Under the pieces are notes generated by a model, which was not told where the DNA came from, did no database searches, and saw only the letters and a list, made by a program, of their open reading frames with translations. The position numbers and the translations under genes are program-made. A DNA stretch of 8,835 nucleotides from NCBI GenBank assembly GCA_025966175.1, contig JAOPVN010000158.1, forward strand, positions 1 through 8,835. Reading direction: 5' to 3'. How positions within the stretch are numbered: position 1 is the stretch's first letter; every line of letters starts with the position of its first letter. Shown in pieces: positions 5,321 to 8,835 of the stretch. Origin of the DNA: Modestobacter sp. (GTDB lineage Bacteria > Actinomycetota > Actinomycetes > Mycobacteriales > Geodermatophilaceae).

Positions 5321-6807
5321 GCGCGCCGGAGGCGTCCGGTGAGCACGTGGCCCTGCAGAACGGCTGGCCGCAGACCCGCGGCGACCGGCGGTGGAGCGGC
5401 GTCACCATCTTCGGGACGTCGATCGCGACCGCCATCGCGACCTGGTGCTTCCTGATCGGCGGGTTCGTCAGCTTCTACCTGACCGCCGTCGCCGGCACCT
5501 TCGCCATCCTCGCCGGCGCCCTGATCGGCATGCTCTTCATCGTGCTGGCGCTGCTGCCGGTGTGCGCCAAGTACGGGATCGACTCGGCGGTCTCCACCCG
5601 TCCGCAGTTCGGCGTCCGCGGCTCGGTCCTGTCGGTGGTGATGATCTACGCGTCCACGCTGGGCTGGAACGTCATCCTGTTCATCTTCATGGGGCGGGCG
5701 ACGAGCTCCATCGTCCGGGGCTTCGGGGCCACGCCGCCGGGGTGGCTGACCGGCGCGGCCGGCGTCGTCGGTGTGCTGCTGGCCCTCTTCGTGCTGCGCA
5801 AGGGGCCCGAGTCGCTGAAGGACTTCGGGCCGCCGATCGCCGTCCTCACCCTGGTGCTCGGCGTCGCCGTGATGATCCTGCTCATCCACAAGCTCGGGGT
5901 CGGCGCGCTGCTCGATGCGCCGGCGGTCGCACCGACGGCGTCGCGTCCGGTGAACTGGGCCAGCGGCCTGGAGGTGCTGATCGCCTCCAACCTCTCGTGG
6001 TGGGCCTACACCGGCGGCATCGTCCGCAACGGGCCCTCGGCACGGAAGTCGATGTGGCCGCTGATCGCGGGCCTCGGTCTCGGGGTGGGGGTCGGCTCGC
6101 TCGCCGGCTTCTACGCCGGGCTGGTCATCCCCACGTCCGGTGGCGACCCGACGCAGTTCCTGCTCGAGACCGGCGGCAACGCGGTCGGCGTCTTCCTGCT
6201 GGTGTTCGTGATCGTCGCCGACCTCGGCACCGTGGTGGTCGGGGTGTACTCCTCGGCGATCGGGCTGCGGCAGCTGCCGGGCCTGTCGAAGACCTCGTGG
6301 AACACGACGACGCTGCTCGCCGTCCTGCCGGCCTTCGTGCTCGTCGGGTTCTTCCCCGACGCCGTCTTCGACCGGTTCGGCACGTTCCTCGCCTTCCTGG
6401 GGGTCTGCTTCGGGCCGGTCTGTGGCATCCAGATCGCCGACTACTTCGGGCTGCGGCGCCAGCGGCTGGACGCGCACGCGCTGTACGACCGGACCAGCGC
6501 GGGGGCCTACCACTACTGGGCCGGCGTCAACCCGGTCGGCCTGGTGGCCTTCGCCGCCGGTGTGGCCACCTACCTGTACCTGCTCGACCCGGTCACGTAC
6601 GTCTCCCGGGCGCCGTTCCAGTACCTGACCGCCTCGATCCCGTCGGTCACCGTCGCCGGCCTCGTCTACTACCTGGGCGCGCGACTGATCCTGCTGCCGT
6701 CCGGGCGCGGCGGGTACCAGCGGTTCCTCCCGGGTGTCGGGGAGCCCGCTCCGGTCCCGGCGTCCGCCACGGTGCCGGTCCGCCCGGCGGTCGGTGAGGC
6801 GATGTGA
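5317..6807 (+). CDS. NCS1-family permease (nucleobase/hydantoin/allantoin cation symporter)
   Basis: NCS1 carriers bring nucleobases, hydantoins, allantoin, thiamine-type or related flat nitrogen compounds across the inner membrane with H+ or Na+. The protein has 496 residues and about 12 hydrophobic spans, the family number. It opens with a family-like short cytosolic tail containing a RRWSG(V)T segment before span 1 (about 29-52). The hallmark FGPVCGIQIADYFGLRRQRLD (365-385, with the DY pair) and the GVNPVGLVAFAAG segment (403-415) match NCS1. A polar membrane stretch with SNLSWWAYTGG (224-234) may face the substrate. Start GTG 5317 overlaps the preceding stop (GTGA). A GTG at 5347 with GGAGG 14 bases upstream is an alternative that would remove 10 residues. 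Stop overlaps the amidohydrolase start. The tail after residue 465 is proline-rich. Substrate is not predictable, but the linked amidohydrolase argues for an amide-bearing ring or derivative. Confidence 0.92.
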   Translation: MSAPEASGEHVALQNGWPQTRGDRRWSGVTIFGTSIATAIATWCFLIGGFVSFYLTAVAGTFAILAGALIGMLFIVLALLPVCAKYGIDSAVSTRPQFGVRGSVLSVVMIYASTLGWNVILFIFMGRATSSIVRGFGATPPGWLTGAAGVVGVLLALFVLRKGPESLKDFGPPIAVLTLVLGVAVMILLIHKLGVGALLDAPAVAPTASRPVNWASGLEVLIASNLSWWAYTGGIVRNGPSARKSMWPLIAGLGLGVGVGSLAGFYAGLVIPTSGGDPTQFLLETGGNAVGVFLLVFVIVADLGTVVVGVYSSAIGLRQLPGLSKTSWNTTTLLAVLPAFVLVGFFPDAVFDRFGTFLAFLGVCFGPVCGIQIADYFGLRRQRLDAHALYDRTSAGAYHYWAGVNPVGLVAFAAGVATYLYLLDPVTYVSRAPFQYLTASIPSVTVAGLVYYLGARLILLPSGRGGYQRFLPGVGEPAPVPASATVPVRPAVGEAM

Positions 6808-8468
6808 CCGGACCTGCGGACACCGTCCTGGTCGGCCGGGCGATCACCATGGGCGCCGGCCCGGACGGGCCGGGCCCGGTGGCCATCGGGCTGCGCGACG
6901 GACTCATCTCCGCCGTGGTCCCCGCGGCGCAGCACGACGTGCTGGTGGGTCCCGGCACGACCGTCGTCCCGGTGGGGGACCGGGTGATGCTGCCCGGGTT
7001 CGTCGACCCGCACGCGCACTCCGAGGTGGCGGCCCGCACCCGCTACCTGACCGTGGACTGCCGGGCCCCGGGGTGCCGCACGGTCGCGGACGTTCTCGAC
7101 GTGCTGACCTCGGCGCTGCCCCAGGCGCGGGACGGCTGGCTGGTCGGGGAGGCGAACCTCTTCTTCGACCGCAAGCTGCTCGACGGCCGGTTCCCCACCC
7201 GCCAGGAGCTGGACAGCGTGAGCCGGTCGGTCGCGATCGTGCTGCGCTGTGGCGGGCACCTGAGCGTGCTGAACTCCCGGGCGCTGGAGCTGGCCGGCAT
7301 CGACAGCGCCTACCGGTCGGTGGAGCACAGCGTCACCGGGCTGCCGACCGTGGAGCGGGACGCGACGGGTGCGCCCACGGGCGTGGTCAAGGAGATGGAC
7401 GCCCTCCTGCCGCTGCCCGACCTGGACGCCGGGGAGCTGCGGCGGGCCCTCGAGGAGGGCATGACCGACCTCTTCACCCGCAACGGGGTGACCACGGTCG
7501 GCGAGATCTCGGAGACGGTGGCCGGCATCAGGAGCTACGACGCCGCACTGACCTCCGGTGCGCTGGCCGCCCGGATGCACTTCTACCTCTGGGTGCCGGG
7601 CACGACCACGCTGGACCAGGCGTGCCGGCACCGGGAGTGGCTGACCTTCGCGGCCGGACCGGAATGGGCGCGGGTCCAGGGCGTGAAGATGTTCAGCGAC
7701 GGCGGCTACTCCGCGGCCTCGGCCGCGATGAAGCGGCCCTACGTGCTGGCCGGGCTCGAACCGGGACACCAGGGGCACGTCGCGCTGAGCCGGGACCAGC
7801 TGGTCGACGCGCTCCGGCGGACGGCGGCGGCCGGGCTGCAGCTGGCCGTGCACGCCAACGGCGACCGGGCGCAGGACGCCGTCTGTGCGGCCTTCGCCGA
7901 GGTCCTCCCGGAGCTGCCCGAGGACCGGCCCACGCCGCGGATCGAGCACGCGGGCAACTTCGTGCCCGACTACCCGGGCGCGACCGCGGCCTGGCGGCGG
8001 GCGGGGATCACGCCGTGCCCGCAGCCGGTCTTCATCCGCAACTTCGGGGAGTTCGTGCCGGAGTACGTGGGGGAGTACGCCCGCCGCGGGCAGTTCCCGT
8101 TCCGCCGACTGCTCGACGACGGCTGGCCGATCTCCGGGAGCTCCGACGTGTGGATCGGGTCCGAGCAGGGCCAGACCAACCCCTTCCTGAGCATCGCCGG
8201 CTGCGTGGGACGCGCCGACTTCCACGGCAACCCGCTGGAGCCCGACCAGGCCATCAGCGTCGAGGAGGCCCTGCGGATGCACACGCTGCACGCGGCCCAG
8301 GCGCTGGGCGAGGAGCACACCCGCGGCTCGCTGGAGCCCGGGAAGTTCGCCGACATCGCGATCGTCGACCGCGACCCGCGGGACTGTTCCGCGGCGGCGC
8401 TCGCCGACGTGCGGGTGGAGCAGGTCTACCTGGGCGGTCGGCTGGTCCACACCCGTGCCGCCGGATGA
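6804..8468 (+). CDS. Metal-dependent amidohydrolase, Amidohydro_3 (YtcJ / formamide deformylase-like)
   Basis: Amidohydrolases hydrolyse C-N (sometimes other) bonds with one or two bound metal ions. The 554-residue chain has the Amidohydro_3 layout: a small beta sandwich first (1-62), PGFVDPHAHSE with metal ligands His70 and His72, a GHLSVLNSRALELAGI segment (151-166) typical of the group, VKMFSDGG with the metal-bridging-type Lys295, LAVHANGDRAQD with His350, RIEHAG with His382, and SGSSDV with Asp448. It closes with GSLEPGKFADIAIVDRDP (508-525), the usual return strand. Length matches YtcJ and the related N-substituted formamide deformylase NfdA rather than dihydropyrimidinase, which is shorter and in another subgroup. 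The GTG start at 6804 overlaps the permease stop and has GGTGAGG about 4 bases ahead. It is the last gene of the operon, so the imported molecule or its oxidised product is a good candidate substrate. Family sure, substrate unknown. Confidence 0.92.
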   Translation: MTGPADTVLVGRAITMGAGPDGPGPVAIGLRDGLISAVVPAAQHDVLVGPGTTVVPVGDRVMLPGFVDPHAHSEVAARTRYLTVDCRAPGCRTVADVLDVLTSALPQARDGWLVGEANLFFDRKLLDGRFPTRQELDSVSRSVAIVLRCGGHLSVLNSRALELAGIDSAYRSVEHSVTGLPTVERDATGAPTGVVKEMDALLPLPDLDAGELRRALEEGMTDLFTRNGVTTVGEISETVAGIRSYDAALTSGALAARMHFYLWVPGTTTLDQACRHREWLTFAAGPEWARVQGVKMFSDGGYSAASAAMKRPYVLAGLEPGHQGHVALSRDQLVDALRRTAAAGLQLAVHANGDRAQDAVCAAFAEVLPELPEDRPTPRIEHAGNFVPDYPGATAAWRRAGITPCPQPVFIRNFGEFVPEYVGEYARRGQFPFRRLLDDGWPISGSSDVWIGSEQGQTNPFLSIAGCVGRADFHGNPLEPDQAISVEEALRMHTLHAAQALGEEHTRGSLEPGKFADIAIVDRDPRDCSAAALADVRVEQVYLGGRLVHTRAAG

Positions 8469-8502
8469 GGACATCCGGACACCGGGCGCCCGCTCCCGGA
8501 TG
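8461..8502 (+). terminator. Alternating CCGGATG/CATCCGG hairpins at the end of the amidohydrolase operon
   Basis: CCGGATG occurs at 8461-8467 (over the stop codon) and again at 8496-8502, and the inverse CATCCGG at 8472-8478 can pair with either copy. With the first it gives a short 6-bp stem; with the second a 7-bp stem enclosing a perfect GGGCGCCC (8484-8491). The second hairpin begins three bases after the stop and is the likely transcript end. No T-run follows. Confidence 0.4.
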
Positions 8503-8568
8503 GGGCTCGCCGAACACCCGACCACCCGCCGGGTCAACTCTCCGCTGCAGCCGATCGGGTGAGGCGTA

Positions 8569-8582
8569 CCACCCCGGGGTGG
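8569..8582. repeat. Perfect 14-bp palindrome upstream of purF
   Basis: CCACCCCGGGGTGG reads the same on both strands. It lies 24 bases before the purF minus-10 element and immediately upstream of the expected minus-35 region, so it could be an operator or activator site for purF, or part of transcript ending from the preceding operon. The remainder of this 149-base gene-free stretch holds one further 11-bp palindrome (8524-8534) and no gene. Confidence 0.35.
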
Positions 8583-8605
8583 CGTGTCAGGGCACCGTCC
8601 GCCGG

Positions 8606-8611
8606 TAGGGT
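8606..8611 (+). promoter_or_regulatory. Minus-10 element of a leaderless purF promoter
   Basis: TAGGGT is followed by exactly six bases and the GTG start at 8618, so transcription should begin at or next to the start codon. The same hexamer supplies an in-frame TAG (8606-8608) that excludes any longer protein. The GGAGG at 8612-8616 is too close to the GTG to serve as an ordinary ribosome site. The minus-35 is poor (GTGTCA at 8584-8589, 16-base spacing). Confidence 0.55.
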
Positions 8612-8617
8612 GGAGGG

Positions 8618-8835
8618 GTGCCTCGCGGTGACGGACGGCTGACGCACGACCTCGACCCCCATTCCCCTGGTCCCCAGGACGCCTGCGGCGTCTTCGGGGT
8701 CTGGGCACCGGGTGAAGAGGTCTCGAAGCTGACCTATTTCGGCCTGTACGCCCTCCAGCACCGCGGGCAGGAGGCGGCCGGCATCGCGGTGTCCGACGGC
8801 TCCTCCGTCGTGGTCTACAAGGACCTCGGCCTGGT
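8618..8835 (+). CDS. purF: Amidophosphoribosyltransferase (glutamine PRPP amidotransferase), N-terminal part
   Basis: PurF makes 5-phosphoribosylamine from PRPP and glutamine, the first committed step of purine synthesis. The 72 visible residues contain CGVFG at 23-27, where Cys23 becomes the N-terminal nucleophile of the glutaminase domain after removal of a 22-residue propeptide. LQHRGQEAAGIAVSDG (about 51-66) follows, with the conserved glutamine-site HRGQE-GI block. The gene continues past the right edge. Start: GTG at 8618 is the only possible one, because an in-frame TAG lies 12 bases upstream and no further ATG, GTG or TTG codon occurs in frame before the catalytic Cys. A minus-10 hexamer six bases before the GTG predicts a leaderless mRNA. 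It is an ordinary housekeeping gene that marks the end of the catabolic cluster. Confidence 0.96.
   Translation, partial: MPRGDGRLTHDLDPHSPGPQDACGVFGVWAPGEEVSKLTYFGLYALQHRGQEAAGIAVSDGSSVVVYKDLGL

Noticed and set aside
5251..6513. Open frame of 420 codons on the minus strand across the permease
   Set aside because: It mirrors a well-supported NCS1 gene. Its translation is rich in Arg, Gly, Asp and His with no domain, as expected for the complement of GC-rich third positions.
8548..8557. Ten bases CAGCCGATCG shared with 1291-1300, both near promoters
   Set aside because: Many 10-base matches are expected by chance in nearly 9 kb of skewed sequence, and the flanks do not match.
6669..8708. Open frame of 679 codons on the minus strand across the amidohydrolase and into purF
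   Set aside because: It opposes two recognised genes and has low-complexity Arg/Gly/Pro/His composition without motifs. Long antisense frames are normal at this GC content.

Overview
The window is very GC-rich, with G or C in most third codon positions, frequent GTG starts and four-base start/stop overlaps. A proto-PurF and a mycofactory-free but typical actinobacterial gene style point to a high-GC actinomycete. A Geodermatophilaceae- or Pseudonocardiales-like genome is my guess and cannot be resolved from sequence alone. I see no insertion sequence, phage gene, CRISPR array, tRNA or rRNA, and base composition is even throughout.

Layout. (1) Positions 1-1192, minus strand: a small operon read right to left. 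It encodes an EthD-like protein, a short-chain flavin reductase of the HpaC/RutF type, and the 5' part of ribB (DHBP synthase, first committed enzyme of one branch of riboflavin synthesis), which runs off the left edge. (2) Positions 1193-1409: a divergent control region with a 9-bp inverted repeat whose arms lie next to candidate promoters for both directions. (3) Positions 1410-2894, plus strand: an NAD(P)-dependent aldehyde dehydrogenase with all catalytic residues. (4) Positions 2909-3928, minus strand: a regulator made of two complete Lrp/AsnC units in one chain, convergent with the dehydrogenase and divergent from the next operon. Its promoter geometry predicts a leaderless mRNA. (5) Positions 4029-8468, plus strand: a tightly coupled four-gene operon (overlaps of 4 bases at every junction) encoding a luciferase-like FMN-dependent monooxygenase, a 73-residue single-membrane-span protein, an NCS1 nucleobase/hydantoin-type permease and an amidohydrolase of the YtcJ/N-substituted formamide deformylase (Amidohydro_3) group. 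(6) Positions 8469-8617: non-coding, with alternating CCGGATG hairpins and a perfect 14-bp palindrome. (7) From 8618: the start of purF, the housekeeping gene that bounds the cluster.

How the genes may work together (inference). NCS1 carriers import flat nitrogen heterocycles or hydantoins, amidohydrolases cut C-N bonds, luciferase-like enzymes oxidise with reduced FMN, flavin reductases supply that FMN, and an aldehyde dehydrogenase would finish an aldehyde product. The regulator between the two halves probably senses a small amino-acid-like or ring-derived ligand. The set resembles the logic of the Rut pyrimidine pathway (luciferase-fold monooxygenase, flavin reductase, nucleobase carrier) but the rest of Rut is not here. 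I therefore read it as an uncharacterised uptake-and-oxidation pathway for a nitrogenous small molecule with its own flavin supply module. The substrate cannot be named from the sequence.
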